Assembly (NCBI RefSeq): GCF_001513975.1
Contig: NZ_KQ947985.1
Location: 496,001 to 560,000 of the forward strand
Length of the DNA stretch: 64,000 bases
Direction: 5' to 3'
Source of the DNA: Streptomyces curacoi
GTDB taxonomy: Bacteria; Actinomycetota; Actinomycetes; Streptomycetales; Streptomycetaceae
Part shown: positions 32,316 to 40,951 of the stretch, piece by piece
Position numbering within the stretch: the stretch's first letter is position 1
Layout: each line of letters begins with the position of its first letter
The notes under the pieces: model-generated
What the model was told of the DNA's origin: nothing
The model's database searches: none
What the model saw: only the letters and a program-made list of their open reading frames with translations
Translations under genes and position numbers: made by a program

Positions 32316-32500
32316 CGCCCACCGTCCGCCCCGGCAGCATGCGGGCCAACGACCGCCGCCCTCTCCCACGCCCCGGCCACCCGCACCCACGACCACGGCG
32401 CCTGCTCCCCCGGCCCGCTCCCACGGCCCGGCCGCCCGGGTCCGCAACCACGACCCCGCCGCCCGCGACCCCGCCCCGGCCGCCCGGCCGCCCGGCCCGC

Positions 32501-32580
32501 CCGGCCGGCAGCCACGACCCCGCCCCGGCTGCCCGGCCGGCGGCCACGACCCCGCCCCGGCTGCCCGGCCGGCGGCTTCG
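32501..32580. repeat. 32-bp tandem repeat, 2.5 units
   Basis: Units at 32501-32532 and 32533-32564 differ by one base; a half unit follows. Each begins CCGGCCGGC and continues CCACGACCCCGCCCCGGC. Part of the C-rich array. Confidence 0.9.
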
Positions 32581-32631
32581 CCCCCGCCGCCCGGGATCAC
32601 GACCCCGCCCCGCGCGGCTTCCCCCCACACA

Positions 32632-32690
32632 GCACCTCGCGTACGACCGCCGTGGACGGCGGTCATGTGAGGCACCGCCCGGTCTCCGCC
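32632..32690. repeat. Dispersed hairpin repeat, copy 4 (diverged)
   Basis: CACCTCGCGTACGACCGCCG, TGGACGGCGGTCATGTGAGG, CACCGCCCGG. The changes keep the stem: ACCGCC/GGCGGT is now extended by a compensating T at the 3' arm (GACCGCC with GGCGGTC). It lies about 180 bases upstream of the kinase gene. Confidence 0.75.
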
Positions 32691-32869
32691 CCCGTCCGGC
32701 ACCGGTCGCCGGTGACCGACGGGCACGGCTGGTCCGTCGCCCCCGTCCCCTCGGCGCTCCGCCTCACCTCCCCAGCCGTCCGCATGCGGTGGCCGGGCTC
32801 TTGGTGAGGTCGGTTACTGTGCAGGGCTAAGTGGCACGAAGGGGGGCAGAGCACGCGGAGGGAAAGGCT

Positions 32870-34387
32870 GTGTCGGACGAGGGACGGCTCGTCGCCGGGC
32901 GCTACCGGCTGGTGGAGCGCGTCGGGCGCGGCGGTATGGGCACGGTGTGGCGGGCCGAGGACGAACTGCTCGCCCGCCAGGTCGCACTCAAACAGCTCCA
33001 TCTGCAGCCCCACCTGTCCGACGCCGAGGTCGCCACCCTGTACGAGCGGACCCGCCGCGAGGCGCGCAGCGCCGCCCGGATCGTGCACCCCAATGTGGTC
33101 GTGGTCCATGACGTCGTCGAGGACGACGGACGGCCCTGCATCGTCATGGAGTACGTCCCCGCGCCCACCCTCGGCGACATCCTCAAGGGCGACCGGACCC
33201 TGCCGCCGGAGGAGGCCGCCCGCATCGGACTCGGCATGATCGCCGCCGTCCGGGCCGCGCACGCCGCCGGTGTCCTGCACCGGGACATCAAGCCCGGCAA
33301 CGTCCTGCTGGCCGACGGGGGCCGGGTCGTCCTGACCGACTTCGGCATCGCGCAGACCGCCGGGGCCTCGACGCTCACCCAGACCGGGGAGATGGTCGGC
33401 TCCATCGACTTCATGGCCCCGGAGCGGATCCGCGGCCGGCGGCCCGGCCCCTCCTCCGACCTGTGGTCGCTGGGCGCGACGCTGTTCCAGGCGGTCGAGG
33501 GGCGCCCGCCGTACCGCCGTGACACCGCCATGGAGACGGCGTACGCCATCGCCGTGGAGCCGCTGCCGCCGATGCGGCAGGCAGGCCCGCTGGAGCCGCT
33601 CATCGAGACCCTGCTGGCGAAGAACCCCGAGGACCGGCCCACGGCGGAGCAGACGGAGCGGGCCCTACGAGCCACCTGGTCCGGCGGCTCGACCACCACG
33701 CCCCCACACCGCGAGCCTGAAGGCACCCGGGACGCGGAAGCGACCTCCGCGACGCGCCCCGCCCCGACGCCGCCGCCGGAGAAGGACGAACGCGACCGCC
33801 CCCGGGGCCGTGCGCGGCGGCGCGTCCTGCTGTCGACCGTGGCCGTGCTGGCCGCGTCCGCCGCGGCACTCACCCTGTACGCCTCCTCGCACGACGGCGG
33901 CACCGCAGGAGGCGCCCGCACCGGCACCACCTCGGCGCCACCCTCGCCGGTCCCCGACGGCTACCACCTGGTCCGCGACCGGGAGCTCGGCGTCTCCTTC
34001 CCCGTGCCGGACGGCTGGAAGCCGAAGAAGGGGCCCCACGACGAGGTCACCTACGTCGACCCGACCGGGCTGGCCGGCATCACCATCGGCATGGTGGACC
34101 CGGCGGGCTCGCACCCCATCGAGCACTTCGCGGACATCGAGGCGAACACCAAGGCCAACTACTCCACGTACCGCAGACTGCGCCTGCAGAAGACCACGTT
34201 CCGGGGTAAGCCGGCCGCGATCTGGGAGTTCACCTTCCACGGCCGCGCCCGCGCCTTCCGCGCCATCGACCTGGGATACGGCACGGCCGGCGGCCGGGAG
34301 TACGACATCTATCTGTCGGCCCCGGAGGCCGAGTGGGACACCTACCGTCCCGTCTTCGACGTCGTCCGGAACGGGTTCGCCGACTGA
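32870..34387 (+). CDS. Membrane-anchored Ser/Thr protein kinase (PknB-like, no PASTA)
   Basis: 505 residues. Kinase domain about 10-270: GRGGMGTVW glycine loop, VALK Lys 41, HRDIKPGN with catalytic Asp 139, DFG Asp 157, APE motif in FMAPERIRG. One membrane helix at about 318-338 after a Pro-rich charged linker. The 165-residue outer domain (GVSFPVPDGWKPKKGP...) contains no PASTA repeats; it resembles a small beta-rich sensor. GTG 32870 is preferred (GGAGG and AAAGG upstream; product starts SDEGRLVAGRYRLVERVG as in relatives); GTG 32831 is the outer alternative. Confidence 0.92.
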   Translation: MSDEGRLVAGRYRLVERVGRGGMGTVWRAEDELLARQVALKQLHLQPHLSDAEVATLYERTRREARSAARIVHPNVVVVHDVVEDDGRPCIVMEYVPAPTLGDILKGDRTLPPEEAARIGLGMIAAVRAAHAAGVLHRDIKPGNVLLADGGRVVLTDFGIAQTAGASTLTQTGEMVGSIDFMAPERIRGRRPGPSSDLWSLGATLFQAVEGRPPYRRDTAMETAYAIAVEPLPPMRQAGPLEPLIETLLAKNPEDRPTAEQTERALRATWSGGSTTTPPHREPEGTRDAEATSATRPAPTPPPEKDERDRPRGRARRRVLLSTVAVLAASAAALTLYASSHDGGTAGGARTGTTSAPPSPVPDGYHLVRDRELGVSFPVPDGWKPKKGPHDEVTYVDPTGLAGITIGMVDPAGSHPIEHFADIEANTKANYSTYRRLRLQKTTFRGKPAAIWEFTFHGRARAFRAIDLGYGTAGGREYDIYLSAPEAEWDTYRPVFDVVRNGFAD

Positions 34388-34451
34388 CCGAGCGGCGGGC
34401 GCAGCCCAACGGGTGGCCCCCGGGGGCGCCGTACGGCCGTGGCACGGCAGC

Positions 34452-34457
34452 TACCAT
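34452..34457 (+). promoter_or_regulatory. -10 element for a leaderless transcript
   Basis: TACCAT ending exactly 6 bases before the GTG at 34464, the spacing (TANNNT-N6-start) seen for leaderless mRNAs in actinobacteria. No clear -35. Confidence 0.5.
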
Positions 34458-34463
34458 CCCAGG

Positions 34464-34508
34464 GTGAACACCTACTGGCACGTCGTTCTGCCGCCTCTCT
34501 GCGCCTGA
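34464..34508 (+). CDS. 14-residue leader peptide upstream of the EamA exporter
   Basis: GTG AAC ... TGA encoding VNTYWHVVLPPLCA. It appears leaderless (see -10 at 34452). It holds Tyr-Trp-His in a row and a Cys two codons before the stop. Its stop lies in the loop of a 7-bp hairpin (34499-34517), and a second hairpin follows (34544-34563), the layout of a translational attenuator. The downstream gene starts 123 bases later. EamA-type exporters are named for O-acetylserine/cysteine export, which would suit sensing of cysteine or of a codon-limited state, but this is inference. Confidence 0.55.
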   Translation: MNTYWHVVLPPLCA

Positions 34509-34517
34509 CGGGCGCAG
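34499..34517 (+). terminator. Attenuator hairpin at the leader-peptide stop
   Basis: CTGCGCC/GGCGCAG perfect stem with a 5-base loop that contains the TGA. A ribosome stalled at or finishing the stop would melt it. The next hairpin (GACCG...CGGTC, 34544-34563) could be the alternative fold or terminator. Confidence 0.5.
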
Positions 34518-34631
34518 ACACCGGTGGTTTGACTCCCGGCCCCGACCGGCCCGCAGGGCGGTCAGGGTTCTCGTCGTGCGCCCGTTTCGGATCCGGTCCC
34601 CAGACGCATTCGACGACGGAAGTTCACGACT

Positions 34632-35594
34632 GTGCCGAACCGCACCACCCCTCTGACCCCCGCGCGCCCGGCCGACTCCGGCCCGCGCCGCGCCCTTGCC
34701 GGTCTCCTCGGCGGCCCCGCGCCCATCCTCACCTCGGCCGTGCTGTGGGGAACCACCGGCACCGCCGGCTCCCTGGCACCGGCCGGCGCACCGGCCGCGG
34801 CCATCGGCTGCGCCGGTCTCACCCTCGGCGGCCTGCTGTTGTTCCTCACCTCTCGCGGCGCCCGCTCGTTGCCCGCCGCCTGCACCCGCGCCGAGCGGTG
34901 GCTGCTCGTCCTCGGTGCCCTTGCGGTGGCCGGCTATCCGGTCACCTTCTACCCGGCGGTGGCCCGCACCGGAGTGGCGGTGGCGACGGTGATCGCGCTG
35001 GGCAGCGCGCCGGTCTTCGCCGGACTGCTGTCCTGGCTCACCGGACACGCCAGGCCGACCGCACGCTGGACCTGCGCCACCGCCGCCGCCGTGCTGGGCT
35101 GCACCCTTCTGGTGCTGGGCCCCGAACTCACCGGACACGCCACGCCGATGGACCTGACCGGCGTCGCGCTCGCGGCCTGCGCCGGACTGTCGTACGCCGC
35201 CTACTCGCTGATCGGCGGCAGGCTCATCACCCGCGAACACTCCTCCGACGCGGTGATGGGCGTGCTGTTCGGCGCGGCCGGGCTGCTCGTCCTGCCGCTC
35301 TTCCTGTTCGTCGACACGCACTGGCTCGCCACCACCCGCGGCGCGGCGGTGGCGGTGTACCTCGCCCTGTTCACCGTCTACCTGGCCTACCGGCTCTTCG
35401 GGCACGGACTGCGCCACACCCCGGCATCGGTGGCCACCACGCTGACGCTTGCGGAACCCGCCGTGGCGGCGGTCCTGGGCGTCACCGTCCTCGATGAACG
35501 CCTTCCGGCCGCCTCCTGGTGCGGGCTGGCCGTCCTCGCCCTGGCCCTGGTCCTCCTGACCGCCCCCGCCGGCAGCGGCCGCCGGGCCCGGTAG
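34632..35594 (+). CDS. EamA/DMT-superfamily transporter
   Basis: 320 residues, ten membrane helices in two EamA repeats (about 30-155 and 170-310). GTG 34632 has GGAAG 9 bases upstream. Signature pieces LTSAVLWGTTGTAGSLAP at the first helix and LTLAEPAVAAVLGVTVLDE near the end are typical of amino-acid/metabolite exporters. Preceded by the leader peptide and hairpins, so probably regulated by attenuation. Substrate unknown. Confidence 0.9.
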   Translation: MPNRTTPLTPARPADSGPRRALAGLLGGPAPILTSAVLWGTTGTAGSLAPAGAPAAAIGCAGLTLGGLLLFLTSRGARSLPAACTRAERWLLVLGALAVAGYPVTFYPAVARTGVAVATVIALGSAPVFAGLLSWLTGHARPTARWTCATAAAVLGCTLLVLGPELTGHATPMDLTGVALAACAGLSYAAYSLIGGRLITREHSSDAVMGVLFGAAGLLVLPLFLFVDTHWLATTRGAAVAVYLALFTVYLAYRLFGHGLRHTPASVATTLTLAEPAVAAVLGVTVLDERLPAASWCGLAVLALALVLLTAPAGSGRRAR

Positions 35595-35633
35595 CCCCAC
35601 CCCCGGCGCTCCTGCGGTCCGGCCCCGGGCCCG

Positions 35634-36935
35634 CTAGCGCTCGACCCACTCGCCGCCGCCCAGCGGATAGTCGTAACCGGGGCGGTCCTTGTCGGCGCTG
35701 GTGCGGAACGGGCTGCCGTTGTCGTCGATGTGGACGGTGCCGCGGCGGCTGCCGCTGGACCACTCCAGGGTGAGGTCCCAGCGGACGTCGTACGCCTTGG
35801 TGTGGGCGGTGACGTAGAAGACCTCCGGGTCGGATTCGCTGACCTGGTACGGGAAGTCGCGCTGGCCGTTCTTGACGGTGACCGTGGGGCTGCCGTGGTC
35901 GAGGGCGACGTCGAAGGACCTGGTGTCGACGCCGCCGCCGCAGCCGACACCCATCGAGTAGTCGTTCCAGGCGAGCGGCGCGCCCTTGGTGAGGACGCGT
36001 ACGTGCAGCTTCTCCAGGACGACGGTGTCCTCGCCGGTGCCCTGGACGGTGAGGGCGACCCGCTGTTCGCCCGAGGAGACCGCCCCGTACGCGTCGGCCC
36101 AGCGCGGAGCGTCCTGCTCGGTCGCCGGCGGGCCTACCTGCTCGGGTTCGCTGTCGACGAGGAAGTGCTGGCTGCACGGGCTGTCGTACACGTAGGGACG
36201 GGTGCGGACGGTGAGCGGGACGGCGTCGACGGCGTTGCCGTCGGTGGGCCGGGCGGCGCCCTGCCTGCCGTCGCCCTTCGAGGCGCCGGACCCTGCGTCC
36301 TCGGAGGCCGTGGGGGAGGCGGAGGCCGCGGCGGGTGGCTTGTTGCCCTTTCCGCTCGGGGACGGGCCGGCGGAGGGCTTTCCGCCGTCCGCCCGGCCGG
36401 CGGTCGTCTCCGTCGCGGTGCCCGCCTGCCCCGCCACCGTGTCGTGCCCGCCGCCGTCGGACGGCGGCAGGGTGAGCACCACGGCTGCCAGCGCTGCGGC
36501 CACTGCGACGGAGGCGATCAGCGCGGTACGGCGACGGGGGAGCCGACGGGGACGACGTGGCGGCGCGAGCTCGCCCGGCACGCCGGCGACAACCGGGTCA
36601 CCGTTCGCGCTCTCGTCCGGTCCGGGCGACACCGCCGGGCCGGACGCCGCCGTTTCCGGCCCAGCCGCCCTGCGCCCGCGTGCCGCGTCCGCCAGGATCC
36701 AGCGCCGGTGCAGCTCCACCAGCTCCTGCGGGGTGGCCCGGCAGACCCGGGCGAGGCGCTCCACCGGTGCGTACTCGATCGGCACCGCGGTGCCGTTGCA
36801 GTAGCGGTGCAGCGTCGACGTGCTCATGTGCAGGCGCTTGGCAAGGGCCCCGTAGCTCAGTCCCGAGCGGTCCTTGAGCTCCCGCAGCAGCAGCGCTAAC
36901 GCCTCGGTCTCTCCCGCTTCCATTGCCCCCGACAC
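35634..36935 (-). CDS. XRE-family HTH membrane protein with extracellular domain
   Basis: 433 residues. Residues 8-75 are an XRE HTH (SGLSYGALAKRLHMSTSTLHRYCNG). After a Pro/Arg linker, one membrane helix at about 137-155 (ALIASVAVAAALAAVVLTL), a Ser/Gly/Pro-rich low-complexity stalk (about 160-240) and a roughly 190-residue extracytoplasmic domain with two cysteine-containing segments (DSPCSQHFLVDSE, GVGCGGGVD). Streptomycetes have many such genes; the role is likely signal-coupled or adhesion but is not established. GTG start has AGGGG 5 bases upstream. Divergent from the DUF4232 lipoprotein. Confidence 0.85.
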   Translation of the reverse strand: MSGAMEAGETEALALLLRELKDRSGLSYGALAKRLHMSTSTLHRYCNGTAVPIEYAPVERLARVCRATPQELVELHRRWILADAARGRRAAGPETAASGPAVSPGPDESANGDPVVAGVPGELAPPRRPRRLPRRRTALIASVAVAAALAAVVLTLPPSDGGGHDTVAGQAGTATETTAGRADGGKPSAGPSPSGKGNKPPAAASASPTASEDAGSGASKGDGRQGAARPTDGNAVDAVPLTVRTRPYVYDSPCSQHFLVDSEPEQVGPPATEQDAPRWADAYGAVSSGEQRVALTVQGTGEDTVVLEKLHVRVLTKGAPLAWNDYSMGVGCGGGVDTRSFDVALDHGSPTVTVKNGQRDFPYQVSESDPEVFYVTAHTKAYDVRWDLTLEWSSGSRRGTVHIDDNGSPFRTSADKDRPGYDYPLGGGEWVER

Positions 36936-37121
36936 CCGTTCCCCTCTTCCCCCGCGTTCCAGTCGCGTATTCCAGGGCTACTGCTTTCTCCCTGGTCAGA
37001 GTGCATTCCGGTGTTCCAGTGTCCCCAACTGCCCGCTGTGCGTGGCGGTTGGGACGGATCACCGCACAGGCTTCGGTCATCCAATCACCACCGCACCCGA
37101 ACACCGAAGGGGCACGGCCTC

Positions 37122-37859
37122 ATGTCCAGTCTCCGCACCTCCCGCACCCGTCTCGTCGGCGCCGCCGCGACCGCCGTTCTCGCCGCGCTCTCCCTGACCG
37201 CGTGCGACGACGGAACAGGCGCCCAGGACGAGGGCGCGGCGGCGACCGCCTCCGCGAGCCCGTCGTCCGGCGCGCCTTCTTCAGGCACGGGCTCCAACTC
37301 CCCGGACGCCACGGACGACTCCGCGGACTCGTCGAACTCCACGGGCGCCACCGGCGCCACGGGCTCCTCCGCCTCCAAGCCCGCCACCGACTCGACGCCT
37401 CCCGCGTCGAAGGCGCCCTCCTCCTCCGGCAAGCCGGTCACCTGCGAGGCATCCAACACCAAGACGGTCGCGGCCCTGCTGAACCGCCCCGTGAACCACA
37501 TGCTGCTCACGGTGACCAACACAGGCGGCAGGAGCTGCCACCTCTACGGCTACCCGGCCGTCCGCTTCGGCGAGGCCCAGGCCGTGCCTCCGGTCATCGA
37601 GGAATCCCAGCCGCAGGCGGTCGTCACGCTCAAGCCGGGCGAGTCGGGGTACGCGTCCGTGAGCCTGTCCGCCACCGACGGCAGCGGCTCGAACGGCCAC
37701 ACCGTGAAGTCCCTGGCCGTCTACTTCCGGGGCCCCTCCGGCAACGAGAGCGTCGGCAGGGGCGCCCACCCCGCACTGCCCGCGAAGGGTGTCCACGTGG
37801 ACGACTCGCTCAAGGTGACCTACTGGCAGCAGTCGATGGACGACGCCATCAGCTGGTGA
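37122..37859 (+). CDS. DUF4232 lipoprotein
   Basis: 245 residues. Lipobox LSLTAC (Cys about 27). A Ser/Thr/Ala-rich stalk follows to about residue 105, then a DUF4232 domain with the disulfide-forming cysteines in KPVTCEASN and GRSCHLYGYP. Surface-anchored, function unknown. Divergent from the XRE membrane regulator and convergent with the siderophore-binding protein. Confidence 0.88.
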   Translation: MSSLRTSRTRLVGAAATAVLAALSLTACDDGTGAQDEGAAATASASPSSGAPSSGTGSNSPDATDDSADSSNSTGATGATGSSASKPATDSTPPASKAPSSSGKPVTCEASNTKTVAALLNRPVNHMLLTVTNTGGRSCHLYGYPAVRFGEAQAVPPVIEESQPQAVVTLKPGESGYASVSLSATDGSGSNGHTVKSLAVYFRGPSGNESVGRGAHPALPAKGVHVDDSLKVTYWQQSMDDAISW

Positions 37860-37905
37860 CACCTGAGCGGTTCGCCCACGGGGGCCGGTCGCGGGCCCGT
37901 CGGGC

Positions 37906-38949
37906 CTACTTGGTGAGGTGCTCGTCCAGGTCGGCGAGCACTTCCTCGGCGGCCGTCACGCCGAGGCCGAGGTACCAGGTCTCGTCCGGGACGTCGTAGG
38001 CGTGACCGGCCTTGACGGCGGCGAGGTTCTTCCACAGCGGGTTGCTCTGGGCCTTGGACTTGTCCGTGGCCTTCGGGTCGCCGTAGACGCCGGTGAAGAT
38101 GTAGTCGCCGTCCGCCTGGTCGATGTTCTCGGCGCTGACCTCGGTGGCGAGGTCGTTGACCTGCTGGTTCTTGGGGCGGGGGATGCCGGCGTCCTTCAGG
38201 ATCGTGCCGATGAACGAGGCGCCCGCGTACAGCCGGATGACGCCGTCGGGCATGTAACGGACCATCGAGACGGTCGGCTTGTCGGCGCCGAGCTTCTCAC
38301 CCAGTGCCTTCGCCTTCTTCTCGTAGGCCGCGAGGTTCTGCTTCGCCTCGGCGGTCCTGTCGAGGGCGGCGGCGTTGAGGAGGTAGTTCTCCTTCCAGGT
38401 GAAGCCGGGGCGGAGGGAGAAGACAGTCGGCGCGATCTGCGACAGCTCGTCGTACTTGTCGGCGGCCCTCAGCTGACTGCCCAGGATCAGGTCGGGCTTG
38501 AGCCCGGCGATCGCCTCCAGGTTGAGGTTGTTGATCGTGCCGACGTTCTTCGGGCTGCCCGCGTCCTTCTTCAGGTAGGAGGGCAGTTCGGGGGAGCCCT
38601 CGGTGGGGGCGAGGCCGACGGGCTTGATGCCCAGCGAGACGACGTTGTCGAGTTCGCCGACGTCGAGGACGACGACGCGCTTGGGCTGGGCCTTCAGCTC
38701 GGTCTCGCCCATGGCGTGGGTGATGGTGCGCGGCCACTCGCCGGCCTTGGCGTCGGTGCCCATGGCGGCCGTCTTCCTGGCCGCGTCCGCGAACTCGTCC
38801 CCGCCCTGGGCGACCGCCTTCTTGTCGCCGGCTCCGGCGGAGGGCCCGGAGGTGCCCGCACCGTCGGAGGAGCCGCCGCACGCCGTCAGGGAGAGGGCGG
38901 CGGCGAGGGCGAGGGCTGCAGCGGCGGTGCCGCGGCGGCGGACGGACAT
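37906..38949 (-). CDS. Fe(III)-siderophore-binding lipoprotein
   Basis: 347 residues. Lipobox LSLTAC (Cys about 24) and a FhuD/FepB-like two-lobe fold (PKRVVVLDVGELDNVVSLG, EAIAGLKPDLILGS, VPDETWYLGLGV). Captures ferric siderophore for the permease/ATPase genes upstream. Its own iron box at 38988-39006 lies 39-57 bases before the ATG, so it is expressed from a separate iron-controlled promoter as well as perhaps from the upstream operon 101 bases away. Confidence 0.92.
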   Translation of the reverse strand: MSVRRRGTAAAALALAAALSLTACGGSSDGAGTSGPSAGAGDKKAVAQGGDEFADAARKTAAMGTDAKAGEWPRTITHAMGETELKAQPKRVVVLDVGELDNVVSLGIKPVGLAPTEGSPELPSYLKKDAGSPKNVGTINNLNLEAIAGLKPDLILGSQLRAADKYDELSQIAPTVFSLRPGFTWKENYLLNAAALDRTAEAKQNLAAYEKKAKALGEKLGADKPTVSMVRYMPDGVIRLYAGASFIGTILKDAGIPRPKNQQVNDLATEVSAENIDQADGDYIFTGVYGDPKATDKSKAQSNPLWKNLAAVKAGHAYDVPDETWYLGLGVTAAEEVLADLDEHLTK

Positions 38950-38987
38950 GGAGGACTCCCGTCGTACGGTGGAATCTCGGGCAATTC

Positions 38988-39006
38988 TTAGGCGAGCCTT
39001 ACCTTA
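38988..39006. promoter_or_regulatory. Iron box (DmdR/DtxR-type) of the binding-protein gene
   Basis: TTAGGCGAGCCTTACCTTA compared with the DtxR/DmdR consensus TTAGGTTAGGCTAACCTAA: both arms (TTAGG, ACCTTA) are kept. Repressed by Fe(II)-bound regulator, giving induction on iron starvation. Confidence 0.85.
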
Positions 39007-39050
39007 TGAGAATCCTGTGAAACGGCCACATCCGGAGGGTGTGGTTCCGA

Positions 39051-39863
39051 TCACGCTCCGCGTGGGGGCCCCGCCTGGCGCGGCGGCCCGGGAACCACCA
39101 GCGGATCCCCCGTCACCGGATCCGGTACGACGACCGACGCCAGCCCGAAGACCTTCCCCACCAGCTCCGCCGTGACGATGTCGGCGGGCGGCCCCTGCGC
39201 CACGATCCTCCCGGCCCGCATGGCTATCAGGTGGTCGGCGTAGCGCGCCGCCTGGTTCAGGTCGTGCAGCACCGCCACCACCGTCCGGCCGCGCTCACGG
39301 TTCAACTGCCGTACGAGGTCCAGTACTTCCACCTGATGGGCGATGTCCAGATAGGTCGTCGGCTCGTCGAGCAGCAGCAGGTCGGTGTCCTGGGCGAGGG
39401 CCATGGCGATCCACACGCGCTGGCGCTGGCCGCCGGACAGCTCGTCGACCTGACGCTCCGCCAGGTCGGCGGTCGAGGTGCGTTCCATCGCCTCGGTGAC
39501 GGAGGTCTCGTCCGTCTCGGACCACTGCTGCCACCACTTCTGGTGCGGCTGGCGCCCGCGCGAGACCAGGTCCGCGACCGTGATCCCCTCGGGCGCCACC
39601 GGCGTCTGCGGCAGCAGCCCGACCACCTGGGCGATCCGCCGGGTGGGGATGCGGGACAGATCGGTGCCGTCGAGGAGCACCGCGCCCCGACGCGGCTTCA
39701 GCAGCCGGCCCAGGGCACGCAGGAGAGTCGACTTGCCGCAGGCGTTGGGGCCGACGATGACGGTGACCTCTCCGTCCGGGATCTCCACGTCCAGGTCCTC
39801 GACGACCACGCGGTCCTCGTAGGCGAGGGTGAGTCCCTGGGCGGTGAGGCGGTTGCCGGTCAC
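39051..39863 (-). CDS. Siderophore ABC transporter ATPase (FepC-like)
   Basis: 270 residues. Walker A GPNACGKST, signature LSGGQRQRVWIAMAL, Walker B LLLLDEPTTYLD, switch VLHDLNQAARY: the exact forms of iron-siderophore ATPases. GTG 39863 overlaps the permease stop (GTGA). Third gene of the minus-strand operon 41952-39051. Confidence 0.95.
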   Translation of the reverse strand: MTGNRLTAQGLTLAYEDRVVVEDLDVEIPDGEVTVIVGPNACGKSTLLRALGRLLKPRRGAVLLDGTDLSRIPTRRIAQVVGLLPQTPVAPEGITVADLVSRGRQPHQKWWQQWSETDETSVTEAMERTSTADLAERQVDELSGGQRQRVWIAMALAQDTDLLLLDEPTTYLDIAHQVEVLDLVRQLNRERGRTVVAVLHDLNQAARYADHLIAMRAGRIVAQGPPADIVTAELVGKVFGLASVVVPDPVTGDPLVVPGPPRQAGPPRGA

Positions 39864-40951
39864 GCGGTTCCTCCGGTACGGCTGCTGCGGGCGCTGACGA
39901 TCAGCCACATCAGATAAGGGGCGCCCACCAGGGCGGTGAACACGCCGACCGGCAGTTCCAGCGGCGCGAGGAGCCGCCGGGCCAGCAGATCGGCGACGAC
40001 CACGATCAGCGCGCCCATCAGGGCGGAGCACATCAGCGGGATGTGCGGGGTGCGGGTGAGCCGGCGGGCGATCTGCGGGGCGAGCAGCGCCACGAAGTCG
40101 ACGGGGCCCGCGGCACCGGTCGCCACGGACGCGAGGACGACGCCGAGGACGCTCAGGCCGAGCCGCACCCGGCCGAGCCCGATGCCGAGAGCGGTGGCCG
40201 TGTCCTCGTCGAACGCGGCCCCGCGCTGCGCCCGCGCCGCCCACAGCAGGAACGGCACGAGGAGCACGAGGACCGTCGCGAGCGGTGCCGCCTGGTCGTA
40301 GCCGCGGCCGTTGAGCGAGCCGGTCAGCCATGTCTTGGCCTGCTGGGCGACGAGATAGTCGCCCTTGGTCACGAACAGCCGGGCCAGCGAGCCGAGCGCC
40401 ACCGAGATGCCGATGCCCACCAGGACGAAACGGGAGGCGGCGAGACCGCCCCGCCACGCGAGCACGTAGACGAGCAGGGCGGCGAGGAGGCCGCCCACGA
40501 CGGACACGTACGGCAGGACCGCGTACGAGGTGAGACCGAAGGTCATCGCGGCGACCGTCGCCGCGCCCGCGCCGTGCGTCACGCCGATGACGTCGGGACT
40601 GGCGAGCGGGTTGCGGGCCACGGTCTGGATCAGCGCACCCGAGACGCCGAAGGCGGCGCCCACCAGCACACCGGTCACCAGGCGCGGCAGCCGGAGGGTG
40701 CCGACCACCAGCTCGTCGGGACTGGGCAGCCCCAGCAGCACGCGCACGACCTCGCCGGGCGCGACGTACGACTCACCGACACACAGGGACGCCACCACGG
40801 CGGCCGCCAGCAGGACGGCGAGCACGACGGCCACGGCCAGGGCCCTGCGGTGCAGCAGGAAGCTGCCGCGGTGTCCGGCCCGGACGACGGTGTGTCCGGC
40901 GGGGCGCACAGGCGACCGGCCGGACGGCCCGGCCGGGGGGAGGTACGTCAT
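39860..40951 (-). CDS. FecCD-family siderophore permease, subunit 2
   Basis: 363 residues with about ten helices. Family stretches GAFGVSGALIQTVARNPLASPDVIG (given here as the GALIQTVARNPLASPD core) and VATGAAGPVDFVALLAPQIA are clear. ATG 40951 overlaps the stop of subunit 1 (ATGA). Confidence 0.95.
   Translation of the reverse strand: MTYLPPAGPSGRSPVRPAGHTVVRAGHRGSFLLHRRALAVAVVLAVLLAAAVVASLCVGESYVAPGEVVRVLLGLPSPDELVVGTLRLPRLVTGVLVGAAFGVSGALIQTVARNPLASPDVIGVTHGAGAATVAAMTFGLTSYAVLPYVSVVGGLLAALLVYVLAWRGGLAASRFVLVGIGISVALGSLARLFVTKGDYLVAQQAKTWLTGSLNGRGYDQAAPLATVLVLLVPFLLWAARAQRGAAFDEDTATALGIGLGRVRLGLSVLGVVLASVATGAAGPVDFVALLAPQIARRLTRTPHIPLMCSALMGALIVVVADLLARRLLAPLELPVGVFTALVGAPYLMWLIVSARSSRTGGTA

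Larger units (their letters stand above)
31721..32869. other. Gene-free 1.1-kb C-rich repeat region
   Basis: The plus strand here is markedly C-rich and G-poor (strand asymmetry not seen elsewhere), and open frames on both strands are composed of Arg/Pro/Ala/Gly without family resemblance or ribosome sites. It consists of four dispersed repeats (given separately), copies of a second motif CCGGCAGCATGCGGGCCAAC at 31853-31872 and 32332-32351, 32-bp tandem repeats at 32501, and scattered CACGACCCCGCC blocks. Not a gene in my reading; it may be a structured non-coding RNA locus or a recombination-grown array. Confidence 0.65.

Noticed and set aside
31749..32726. 325-codon minus-strand frame (AVPHVAAVHGGRTRG repeats) as a repeat protein
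   Set aside because: Several overlapping frames are equally open, no ribosome site, composition set by the C-rich DNA. Kept only as a note in the repeat finding.
31721..32869. Repeat region as a CRISPR array
   Set aside because: Repeats are 60-75 bp with uneven spacing of 200-390 bases and share sequence between spacers; no cas genes.
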